The notes under the pieces were generated by a model that did not search any database, had not been told where the DNA came from, and saw only the letters and a program-made list of their open reading frames with translations. The position numbers were made by a program, and so were the translations under genes. A stretch of 64,000 nt of DNA from Streptomyces narbonensis (GTDB taxonomy: Bacteria; Actinomycetota; Actinomycetes; Streptomycetales; Streptomycetaceae), in NCBI RefSeq assembly GCF_014649015.1, contig NZ_BMSF01000007.1, forward strand, positions 350,431 to 414,430, written 5' to 3'. This document shows, in pieces, positions 1-7,558 of the stretch. How positions within the stretch are numbered: the first letter of the stretch is position 1; each line of letters starts with the position of its first letter.

Positions 1-350
1 ATTCCGGTACTTCCCCTCAACCGGTCCGCCAGGGAGGCCGCCAGATCCCGCCGCGCCGCCGTCTCCGCCTCGACCCGCGCCCAGTAGGCGCGGACGGCGC
101 GGGCCGCCGACCCCGGGTCCGTGGCGTGCAGCGCGCACACGTCCCGGACCTCGGCGAGCGGCATCCCGATCCGTCGCAGCCAGGCCACCAGGCGCGCCCG
201 TTCCACCTGCGTACCGGCGTAGTAGCGGTAGCCGCTGTGCGCGTCGACGCGGGTGGGTGTCAGCAGGCCGAGCTCGTCGTAGCGGCGCAGCGCCTTGGCG
301 GAGAGCCGGGACGCGCGGGCGAACTCCCCGATCGTCATGAGCCGTTCCAC
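1..350 (-). CDS. MerR-family transcriptional regulator, C-terminus cut off by window edge
   Basis: The visible ~116 residues begin with a classic MerR winged-helix segment: MTIGEFARASRLSAKALRRY, then DELGLLTP, an HSGYRYY turn and an RRIGMPLAEV second helical unit. MerR proteins bind a promoter spacer and respond to an effector through the C-terminus, which lies outside the window, so the ligand cannot be inferred. A GTG at 350 has a GGGGAGG upstream; an in-frame ATG at 338 begins the conserved part and is the alternative start. It lies upstream of and co-directional with nothing visible to its left; the DrrAB-like exporter genes are transcribed in the same direction and end 97 nt before it, so it could be the last gene of that unit. 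Confidence 0.88.
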   Translation of the reverse strand, partial: MERLMTIGEFARASRLSAKALRRYDELGLLTPTRVDAHSGYRYYAGTQVERARLVAWLRRIGMPLAEVRDVCALHATDPGSAARAVRAYWARVEAETAARRDLAASLADRLRGSTG

Positions 351-447
351 CGGCGTGCCACCTCCCCGTACCGGAAGCCCCGTCGGCCTCCGGCACCGCC
401 GATGCTGGGCCTTCCCCCGCGGGGAAGGTCAACATCCCCCGTAGGTG

Positions 448-1313
448 CTACTTCCGGTTGTACAGCCTCATCGTGAACCAGCCGAAGACCAGGACGAACA
501 GCGCCGACCAGCCCAGCGTCCAGGCGATGTCCGCGCCCGGCCGGCCGCCCGCCATCAACTCGCGGACGCCGTCCGCGAGATGGGTCACCGGGTTGTTGTT
601 CACGAAGGCCTGGAGCCAGCCCGGCATCGTCACGGGGAGGACGAAGACGCTGGAGAGGAAGGTCAGCGGGAAGATCACCATCATGCTGACGCCCGTCACC
701 GACTTCTCGCTGCGCAGCAGCAGGCCGAACATCGTCCAGATCCACGAGAAGGAGAACGAGAACACCAGCAGCAGCGCGACCCCGAGCAGGACGCCCGCCG
801 GACCGCCCTCCGGCCGGAAGCCGATGATCATGCCGACGGTGAGCATGACCGCCGAAGCGATCAGATAGCGGACGACGTCGCCCAGGAGGTAGCCCACCAT
901 CGGCGCGGGACGCCAGATCGGCAGCGTCCGGAAGCGGTCGAAGACGCCCTTCTCGATGTCCGTGTTCACCGACATGCCCGTGTACATCGTGATCATCACG
1001 ACGCTCAGCACGAGGATCCCGGGCAGCAGGAACTGGATGTACTCCGAGACCGAGCCGGCCAACGCGCCCCCGAAGAGGTACGTGAACATCAGCACCATCA
1101 TGATCGGGAACGCCGTCACGTCGAACAGCTGCTCCGGCACGTGCTTGATCTTGAGCATCGCCCGCCAGCCGAAGGTCAGCGACGCGGAGAGCGCGCTCGG
1201 GCGCGGCGGGCGCGAGTGACCCACGAGCAGCGCCGCGAGTTCGTCGGCCTTCGGAGCGGCGAAGTCGAGGGCCTCGTCGGTCGTCTGCGTGTCCTTGCCG
1301 GTGGTGACGGAGG

Positions 1314-1317
<4 letters not shown>
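448..1317 (-). CDS. ABC-2 type transporter permease (DrrB-like)
   Basis: A 289-residue integral membrane protein of the ABC-2 permease family, which includes daunorubicin exporter DrrB. After a ~50-residue cytoplasmic N-terminus there is a segment typical of these permeases (FPIMMVLMFTYLFGGALAG), and about six hydrophobic helices follow. The central GVFDRFRTLPIW stretch is the conserved cytoplasmic loop of DrrB/NodJ-type subunits. The ATG at 1317 overlaps the stop of the ATPase gene by 4 nt, so the two are translationally coupled and should form one exporter. The substrate is unknown. Its position downstream of the peptide-modification-like cassette allows, but does not prove, a role in export or self-protection for that product. 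Confidence 0.9.
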
Positions 1318-2282
<965 letters not shown>

Positions 2283-2347
2283 ACCGTGGCTCCTCCGGGA
2301 GAAGACGGCGCTTCCCCCAGTCTCCGCCGCCCGGCACGGTACCGCCA

Positions 2348-2388
2348 GGGCGGGGAGCCGCCTGTAGGGCGGTCGCCGGGCCCCGCCC
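2348..2388 (-). terminator. Possible terminator between the DUF6879-like gene and the ABC transporter
   Basis: An 8-bp perfect inverted repeat (GGGCGGGG and CCCCGCCC) with a 25-nt loop, starting 10 nt beyond the stop codon of the gene at 2399-3028. There is no U-tract and the loop is long, so this is a weak call. It matters because it would separate the transporter from the cassette upstream. Confidence 0.35.
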
Positions 2389-2398
2389 CGGACAGGCC

Positions 2399-3028
2399 TT
2401 AGGGCCTTCCCTCCGCGGCCGCCGCCCGCGGGGGCTCCAGGTGGGCGATCTCCCGGGGGAAGTAGCTGCCCAGCTCCTCCCCCGCCGCGTACAGCTCGCG
2501 CACGAAGGCGCGGGCCTTCGCCACGACGTCGGGCCGGGTGAAGACCAGGGCCCCGTCGGGCACGCCCTCCGGCGTGTACTCGACGATGTACACGGCCTCG
2601 TCCCCCAGCACGCACAGCTCGGGAAGCGGCCCGTCCGTCTCGTACGGGGCGACCCGCTCCGCGTCGAGGACGGCGACGTCCTCCCCGTAACCGTTCTTGA
2701 CGTGCAGGATGTTCAGCTCCCACTGGACGTACGGGTCGAGGGGCCGCTCGACGATCCGCACCCGCCGGTGCCGGAAGCCCGCCTCGGCGATCTTCCCGTA
2801 GTACTCCGCGTACTCCGGCCGGGACTCCTCGATCAGCCGCAGCGACTCGTCCCACTCACCGCGGCGGAAGGCCAGCCAGCTCGGGAAGTCCCCCTCGTCG
2901 TAGGACTGCATCCGCTCCAGCTTCCAGAACCCCTCCGGGCCGATGCGCCAGAAACGCTCGCCGAAGTCGGCCTGGTAGGCGGCCTGCCCGATCCGGACCC
3001 CGTCGGCGTCTTCGAACAGCTCACGCAT
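2399..3028 (-). CDS. DUF6879-like protein, last gene of the ThiF/M50 cassette
   Basis: A 209-residue soluble protein with no signal peptide or membrane segment. It resembles the streptomycete DUF6879 family: FWRIGPEGFWKLERMQSY at the start, a central FRHRRVRIVERPLDPYVQWE, and a C-terminal VLGDEAVYIVEYTPEG followed by a helical end. The molecular function of that family is not known to me. The ATG at 3028 was chosen because AGGAGG lies 8 nt upstream; an in-frame GTG at 3052 is less well placed. Its start overlaps the end of the M50-like gene by 8 nt, so the three genes ThiF, M50 and this one are translated as a chain. A partner role in the same modification pathway is inferred from that coupling only. 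Confidence 0.72.
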   Translation of the reverse strand: MRELFEDADGVRIGQAAYQADFGERFWRIGPEGFWKLERMQSYDEGDFPSWLAFRRGEWDESLRLIEESRPEYAEYYGKIAEAGFRHRRVRIVERPLDPYVQWELNILHVKNGYGEDVAVLDAERVAPYETDGPLPELCVLGDEAVYIVEYTPEGVPDGALVFTRPDVVAKARAFVRELYAAGEELGSYFPREIAHLEPPRAAAAEGRP

Positions 3029-4403
3029 GTGCAGATCTCCTCCTGTGGGCACGGGCCCGCCGGTCCCGGCGGTTCCTCCACCGGGTGACGAGCCAGATGA
3101 TGTGGACGGCAGCGATGGCGGCGAGGGTCAGGACGGCGTCGGACACGTCGAGGGCGGAGCCCGGCGAGGCCAGGCGGGCGGCGGCACCGGTCACCAGGCG
3201 GACCTCCGCCGGGAGGGTGAGGGCGGCGAACCCGGCCAGGCACAGCGCCGTCCCGGTCACCAGGACGAAGCTGTAGAGCCGCACCGCGCGCCGCTCGGCG
3301 GCGGGCAGGGCGCGGCTCGGGTCCTCGGCCGCCGACTCCCTGCGCCGCAGCCTCCGGACCAGGTGCCGGGCGTAGGCCCCGCCGTCCCCGTAGAGGTCGC
3401 GGCAGCCGGTGAGGTCCTGCAGGACGAAGTACACGTCCGTGCGCATGAAGACCATGAGTTGGAAGGTGAGGGGCAGCGCCGCCCACAGGACCGTCGCCGC
3501 GAGGAGACGGTGCGCCGTCGTGCCCGGCGCGGTGAGGCCGAGCAGCAGGACGGCCGAGGACGCCACCGAGAGGTTGACCCCGATGCCGGCGAGATAGGCC
3601 GTGAGGCGGTGGCGGCGCGGAGCGATCTCGATCCCGCTGATGTCGGTCTGGAGGACGAGGAACTGGAGGCGGGTGCCGAAGCTGATCCGCCCGGGGACCC
3701 CCGCGGCCCTCGCCACGGCGAGGTGCGCGAGCTCGTGCAGGAGGACGATCGACCAGCCGACCACCGCCCCGCCCACGACCACGAGCGTGCCGTACGGGCT
3801 CCACACCAGGTCCCGGTAGGTCGGGAGCAGCTCGGGGCGCAGGAGGAGCAGCACCACGGCGGCGGCGACCAGCACCGCCGGGACCAGGGGGACCCAGGGC
3901 TCCAGCAGGAAGGCGACGTGCCGCCGCCGGAGCCCAGGGAGGCTCGCGGGGACCACCGGGCCGGACGAGATCCGCCGTCCGTCGACCTCGGCCACGAAAC
4001 CGAGCGCGAGGAGGTCCCGCACGAACTCCGCGACGTCCGGCTCCTCGCCCGTCGCCGCCGGCAGCCGCTCCTGCACGGAGGCGACGCTCGCGCCCTTCTC
4101 CAGGAGGTCGAGCGCCTCCACCCCCTGGGCGGGGAGGGCCACGAAGACCCTGGTCTCGGCGCGGCCCACGATCCACTCGGCTCCGTCCGCGCGCCTGCTC
4201 AGCGGATGCAGCAGCACACGGGTGGCCGGCCCCACGGGGACCGCCGCGACGCCCTCGTCCGGCCCCTCAGGCACCGGCCCCTCAGGCACCGATCCCCCCG
4301 ACACCGTTCCCTCCGGCACCGACCCCCCTGACACCTCTCCTCTCGGCACCGCTCCTCCCGGCACCGCTCCCCCCCGGCACCGCTCCTCCCCCTGCCACCT
4401 CAC
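3021..4403 (-). CDS. M50-like membrane zinc metalloprotease with N-terminal PqqD-like region
   Basis: A 460-residue polytopic membrane protein. Residues ~1-40 are a low-complexity run of GGSVPEG-type repeats. Residues ~60-135 (LLHPLSRR... FVALPAQGVEALDLLEKGASV... FVRDLLALGFV) resemble a small winged-helix PqqD-like domain. Several transmembrane helices follow, with the zinc-protease motif HELAH at about residues 223-227 inside a helix, as in site-2 proteases and YydH-type RiPP proteases. A later LTAYLAGIGVNL is the usual second conserved helix. The GTG at 4403 forms a GTGA overlap with the stop of the ThiF-like gene, which supports this start although it places the repeats in the protein. It is likely to cleave or secrete the modified peptide, but that is inference. 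Confidence 0.82.
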   Translation of the reverse strand: MRWQGEERCRGGAVPGGAVPRGEVSGGSVPEGTVSGGSVPEGPVPEGPDEGVAAVPVGPATRVLLHPLSRRADGAEWIVGRAETRVFVALPAQGVEALDLLEKGASVASVQERLPAATGEEPDVAEFVRDLLALGFVAEVDGRRISSGPVVPASLPGLRRRHVAFLLEPWVPLVPAVLVAAAVVLLLLRPELLPTYRDLVWSPYGTLVVVGGAVVGWSIVLLHELAHLAVARAAGVPGRISFGTRLQFLVLQTDISGIEIAPRRHRLTAYLAGIGVNLSVASSAVLLLGLTAPGTTAHRLLAATVLWAALPLTFQLMVFMRTDVYFVLQDLTGCRDLYGDGGAYARHLVRRLRRRESAAEDPSRALPAAERRAVRLYSFVLVTGTALCLAGFAALTLPAEVRLVTGAAARLASPGSALDVSDAVLTLAAIAAVHIIWLVTRWRNRRDRRARAHRRRSAHA

Positions 4404-5557
4404 GCCCCACCGCAGGCAGGGCAGTCGGCGCGCCGGAGGACCGGTTCGAAGCCCGGCTCGCCCGGCCGCACCAGGTTGAGTTCGAGGCGGAATCCGGCGG
4501 GGAGCGCGGGCACGCCGGTGAGCGCCGCGATCGCCGCGTACACGAAGAGGGCGCCGGCCAGGGACGCCGTGACGGCGTTGACCGGGCTCCAGGGCATCCG
4601 GGGCGAGACCGTCGCCTCGTCCTCGCCGGCAGGCAGCCTGAGGTCACGGGAGTCGGCCTGCGTGGCCCTGTGGCACTGCAGGCAGCCGCTCCGGCCGGGT
4701 GCGTACACGCTCGTCGTGACGAGGGGGCCGCGGTACCCGCCGTCCGCCCACGGCGTGTCCGCATCCAGGCAGGCCTGGTTGACCCAGGAACGCAGGGCCG
4801 CCGGCTGGTCGGCGCACAGGACCAGGAGGTCGTACCGCCCGCCGCCCGCCGCCGCCCCGGTCCCGAGCAGCCGGGCGAGGTCCTCGGGGCCCCGCACCTC
4901 GGCGGCCTCGCCGGTCACCACGACGTCGGAGTTCAGCGCCCGGAGCGATTCCAGGGCCGCCTCCACCTTGGGCCGGCCGATGTCCCTCTCGCGGTACAGG
5001 ACCTGGCGGTTGAGATTGGAGAGCTCGACGACGTCCGGGTCGACGCAGTGCAGGAACCCCACTCCGGAGGCCACGAGCCCCTGGGCCGCGACGCCTCCGG
5101 CGCCGCCGAGTCCGATCAGCAGGACCCGGGCGCGGGACAGGGTGCGCTGCACGTCCCAGCTGTCGGTCCGGGGCGAGGTGTCCATCCAGCGCAGCAGCGG
5201 GACCCCGCGCCCGTACCGGATCCTGTCCCGCTCGGAGAGTCCCTCGGGACCGCCGGCGGCGGCGTCCTCCAGGAATCCGGCCTCGCGCAGGTCGGCGATG
5301 GCCCGGAGCACGTCGTCCTCGTCGGGGGCCGGGTGGGCGGCGGCGACGTCGACGGCGATCCGGCCGGGGTCGCGGGTCCCGTCCAGGGCCCGGACCAGTG
5401 TCCAGACCCAGCCGTCCGTGTCCTCGATCTCGGCGCCGAGGCCGTGGACCACGCTGCCTATGCGCACATGGCCGTCGGCCGTCCGGTACGGACGGTGCTC
5501 GGGTTTGACACGCGGCAGCGCCAGACCGTCGAGCACGGCACCGACCTTCCGCCCCAT
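4400..5557 (-). CDS. ThiF/MccB-like E1 adenylating enzyme with N-terminal leader-binding-like domain
   Basis: A 385-residue protein. Residues ~15-100 form a PqqD/RRE-like region (HVRIGSVVHGLGAEI, then DGWVWTLVRALDG and a helical pair). The E1 domain begins near residue 145 with the nucleotide-binding loop RVLLIGLGGAGG, followed by VDPDVVELSNLNRQ, whose Asp and Arg contact ATP in MoeB, ThiF and MccB. Two CxxC pairs (C292/C295 and C379/C382) should bind structural zinc. E1-like enzymes adenylate a C-terminal carboxylate; in microcin C biosynthesis MccB does this to the terminal Asn of a seven-residue peptide. The ATG at 5557 has GGGAG 6 nt upstream. It is divergent from a 24-codon gene ending in Asn, 93 bp away, and coupled to the M50-like gene. 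No ubiquitin-like or thiamin genes are nearby. Confidence 0.87.
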   Translation of the reverse strand: MGRKVGAVLDGLALPRVKPEHRPYRTADGHVRIGSVVHGLGAEIEDTDGWVWTLVRALDGTRDPGRIAVDVAAAHPAPDEDDVLRAIADLREAGFLEDAAAGGPEGLSERDRIRYGRGVPLLRWMDTSPRTDSWDVQRTLSRARVLLIGLGGAGGVAAQGLVASGVGFLHCVDPDVVELSNLNRQVLYRERDIGRPKVEAALESLRALNSDVVVTGEAAEVRGPEDLARLLGTGAAAGGGRYDLLVLCADQPAALRSWVNQACLDADTPWADGGYRGPLVTTSVYAPGRSGCLQCHRATQADSRDLRLPAGEDEATVSPRMPWSPVNAVTASLAGALFVYAAIAALTGVPALPAGFRLELNLVRPGEPGFEPVLRRADCPACGGA

Positions 5558-5650
5558 GGGCAACTCCCGTACGCCGGGACACTCTTGATCACACGCGCTA
5601 CTGTCACGACGTTGGCATGCTAGCGCCAGAAGCGAGCCCGGGAGGGAACA
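5558..5650. promoter_or_regulatory. Divergent promoter region of the peptide gene and the ThiF-like gene
   Basis: A 93-bp intergenic stretch, slightly richer in A+T than its surroundings, must hold the start signals of both genes. A TTGATC at about 5585 could serve as a -35 element for rightward transcription, but no convincing -10 follows at the right distance. Both genes have clear ribosome binding sites at its ends: GGGAGG before the peptide ATG and GGGAG before the ThiF-like ATG. Confidence 0.5.
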
Positions 5651-5725
5651 ATGGCCATCAAGATCACGATCCGTCCGCTCGACAAGAAGGAGACCACGAG
5701 CGACAGTCAGGGATCCAGCAACTGA
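5651..5725 (+). CDS. Short peptide gene, candidate RiPP precursor with C-terminal Asn
   Basis: A 24-residue peptide. It begins MAIKITIRPLDKK, continues with ETTSDSQ and ends GSSN. The ATG is preceded by GGGAGGGAACA, one of the strongest ribosome binding sites in the window. It is divergent from a ThiF-like enzyme that carries a leader-binding-like domain. The basic, beta-strand-prone N-terminal half looks like a recognition leader and the polar Ser/Thr/Gly/Asn tail like a core. The terminal Asn is the residue that MccB-type enzymes adenylate. A GGGCGG hairpin begins 13 nt after the stop and a stronger one lies about 100 nt further, so the gene would yield a very short abundant transcript. I do not know a named family for it. 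The alternative is a chance ORF, but the start signals and hairpins argue against that. Confidence 0.68.
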   Translation: MAIKITIRPLDKKETTSDSQGSSN

Positions 5726-5738
5726 AGACCCGCCGGAA

Positions 5739-5753
5739 GGGCGGACACCGCCC
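5739..5753 (+). terminator. Hairpin just after the short peptide gene
   Basis: GGGCGG, loop ACA, CCGCCC: a perfect 6-bp stem beginning 13 nt after the peptide stop codon. Without a U-tract it could be a terminator typical of high-GC bacteria, or a 3' stabiliser of a short mRNA. Confidence 0.5.
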
Positions 5754-5824
5754 TCCCGGCGCACCCGGCCCGCCCGCGGGCACGGCATGCAGGCGACCGG
5801 GCTCCCCTGCCACGGAGGATGACA

Positions 5825-5850
5825 CCGCCTCCGCCGCACGGCGGAGGCGG
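5825..5850 (+). terminator. Strong perfect hairpin, probable terminator of the peptide transcript
   Basis: A perfect 12-bp inverted repeat (CCGCCTCCGCCG and CGGCGGAGGCGG) separated by only two bases, about 100 nt downstream of the 24-codon gene and 51 nt before the next start. It would isolate the peptide transcript from the membrane protein gene that follows. No U-tract is present. Confidence 0.62.
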
Positions 5851-5901
5851 GCGGCCCCCGGGGGCGATGCCCCGCCCGCGTCCCGGCGGGACGCTGGACG
5901 C

Positions 5902-6546
5902 ATGCTGAAGATCAAAGCCCTTCCCGAGGTGCCCCGTTGGGCCGTCCTCGCCGCCCACGCCGTCCCGCTCGTCACCCTCCCGTCCGGGCTGTGGCGCCTC
6001 GCGCTCGTCGCGGGGCTCCCGGTCACGCAGGACGCCGAACTCGGCGCGATGGGCTTCTGGACGTCCGCGTACGTCGTCTCCCTCAGCGTCGTCTCCGAGC
6101 TGCTGGCCTTCCTCACCCTGGGGCTCGTCCGCTCCTGGGGCGAGGTCTTCCCCGGCTGGATGCCCTTCCTCGGCGGGCGCCGGGTGAACCCGGCCGCCGC
6201 GACGGGCGCCGCCTTCGCCGGCGTGGCGGGGCTGTGCTCGATCGTCGCGTGGGGCGTGTACGCCTCGTACGCGGACCTCGGACCCGGCATCCCCGCCGGC
6301 CCGGCGCAGGACGCGCTGCTGATCGCCTGCTACACGCCCCTGCTGGCCTGGCCGGTGCTCCTCGCCGCCGTCGCGGCCTCGTACTACCGGCGCCGGACCC
6401 GGACCGCGCACTCGGGTCCGGGCCCGCGCTCGGGCTCTGGCTCGGGCTCTGGCTCTGGCTCTGGCCCGCGCTCGGGCTCTGGCTCTGGCTCTGGCTCGAT
6501 CGGTCAGTACGGTGCCGGGCGGCCGGCGGCGTCCTCGTGGGTGTAG
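5902..6546 (+). CDS. Four-helix membrane protein with repetitive Gly-Ser tail
   Basis: A 214-residue protein of a conserved actinobacterial membrane type; no function is known to me. About four transmembrane helices are visible (around residues 12-30, 48-72, 95-115 and 130-152), then a basic YYRRRTRT end that would normally finish the protein. Instead a low-complexity tail of GSGSGSGSGPRSGSGS type follows, encoded by tandem GGCTCT units, and the frame runs 43 nt into the 3' end of the opposing gene at 6504-6920. The tail looks like a repeat expansion past the ancestral stop. The ATG at 5902 is the first good start after the hairpin at 5850; its ribosome binding site is weak. Confidence 0.72.
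   Translation: MLKIKALPEVPRWAVLAAHAVPLVTLPSGLWRLALVAGLPVTQDAELGAMGFWTSAYVVSLSVVSELLAFLTLGLVRSWGEVFPGWMPFLGGRRVNPAAATGAAFAGVAGLCSIVAWGVYASYADLGPGIPAGPAQDALLIACYTPLLAWPVLLAAVAASYYRRRTRTAHSGPGPRSGSGSGSGSGSGPRSGSGSGSGSIGQYGAGRPAASSWV
6430..6497 (+). repeat. Six-bp tandem repeat (GGCTCT/GGCTCG) coding for Gly-Ser tail
   Basis: About eleven imperfect copies of GGCTCT, with two interruptions of GGCCCGCGCTC type, at the 3' end of the membrane protein gene. The unit length keeps the frame open, so copy-number change would alter only tail length. Confidence 0.8.
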
Positions 6547-6920
6547 TAGAGGTAGAAGGCGCCGGCGGTGACGCCCGCCCCGACGATCAGGCCGAGGATC
6601 GACGCCGACAGGATGCTCACGTCGGACAGGCTGTAGAGGAAGCCGATCGCGATGCCCGCGAGGCCGCCCCAGGCCGCCGCGTGGAGCTCACGCGGCAGCG
6701 AGCGTCCGTAGCGGTGGATGGCGTACACCGCCCCGCCGAGCACGACCGCCGAGATCAGTCCGAGCCAGAACAGTCCCCAGGTGACCGGGGCGCCCGACTT
6801 CTGGATGAACGCCGCGTAGAAGCCGTAGATCACGCCGAGCGCGACGGGCATCGCCCAGACGGGGACCGCCCTGGCACTGCTCGCCCGCCGCCGGGCCGGT
6901 ACCGCTGCGTGTGCGGCCAT
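6504..6920 (-). CDS. Small membrane protein, function unknown
   Basis: A 138-residue protein with a basic N-terminus (RRRASSAR) and about four hydrophobic helices, including VTWGLFWLGLISAVVLGGAVY and a C-terminal GLIVGAGVTAGAFYLYY. It resembles streptomycete membrane proteins of unknown role. The ATG at 6920 has AGGAG eight nt upstream. It is convergent with, and overlaps by 43 nt, the repeat-extended gene to its left. It is separated from the RidA gene to its right by 140 bp that contain a terminator for that operon. Confidence 0.76.
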   Translation of the reverse strand: MAAHAAVPARRRASSARAVPVWAMPVALGVIYGFYAAFIQKSGAPVTWGLFWLGLISAVVLGGAVYAIHRYGRSLPRELHAAAWGGLAGIAIGFLYSLSDVSILSASILGLIVGAGVTAGAFYLYYTHEDAAGRPAPY

Positions 6921-7026
6921 GGCTGGAGCTCCTTAGGTCTCGCCCCCCTGGCTCTGGCCCCCTGGGTCCCGCACCCTCCAGGGCACACCCGCGCCCGGCC
7001 CCCCGCAAGTGGATCAGAGGGAAGTC

Positions 7027-7052
7027 AGGTCCCTGAGGGCCGTCAGGGACCT
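7027..7052 (-). terminator. Terminator of the MFS-RidA operon
   Basis: AGGTCCCTGA, a six-base loop and TCAGGGACCT: a perfect 10-bp stem starting 9 nt after the RidA stop codon on the minus strand. Confidence 0.68.
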
Positions 7053-7060
7053 CGGACGCA

Positions 7061-7558
7061 TCAGATTCCCTCGCGCTCGGCCGGCCGTACGGCGACCGCG
7101 TCGATCTCGAAGAGCATGCCCGGCAGGGCGAGCGCCGCGGCCCCGCTGAGGGTCTGGGCGGGCAGCCGCTCGCCGAAGTGCGCGTGCAGGGCCTTGCCGA
7201 GGACCTCCAGCTTGGCGAGGTCGTGTTCGACGACGTACGAGCCGAGGCGGACGACGTGGGCGAGGCCGAGGCCGACGCCCTCCAGGGCGAGCCGCAGGTT
7301 GGTGAGGGAGAGCTCGACCTGGGCGGCGAAGTCCCCGGGGACGGGGGCTCCGGTGGCGTCGGAGGCGTACTGACCGCCGATGAAGACGAGCTCGCCGGGC
7401 GCCGAGACGGCATGGCTGTAGCCGAAGGGGGTGGGGTCGTGGAGCGTGCCGGGGTTGGTGATGACGCGCTGGTCGGTGGGGGCGGCGTGGGTGGCGGGGG
7501 CGACGGGGGTAGCGGGGGCGACGGGGGTAGCGGGGGCGGCGTGGTGGTTCTGGCTCAT
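7061..7558 (-). CDS. RidA-family (YjgF/YER057c/UK114) protein
   Basis: A 165-residue protein. After a Pro/Ala-rich N-terminal repeat (APATPVAPATPVAPATHAAP) it carries a RidA-like chorismate-mutase fold: GYSHAVSAPGELVFIGGQYASD, then LRLALEGVGLGLAHVVRLGSYVVE and a final LFEIDAVAVRP. Canonical RidA deaminates reactive enamines and uses an Arg near the C-terminus; here the corresponding segment ends EIDAVAVRP, so the catalytic Arg is not certain and the protein may belong to a non-deaminase Rid subgroup. Its ATG forms an ATGA overlap with the stop of the MFS gene, so it is the last gene of that operon. The tandem 15-bp units encoding the N-terminal repeat fit the repeat-rich pattern of this window. 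Confidence 0.85.
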   Translation of the reverse strand: MSQNHHAAPATPVAPATPVAPATHAAPTDQRVITNPGTLHDPTPFGYSHAVSAPGELVFIGGQYASDATGAPVPGDFAAQVELSLTNLRLALEGVGLGLAHVVRLGSYVVEHDLAKLEVLGKALHAHFGERLPAQTLSGAAALALPGMLFEIDAVAVRPAEREGI

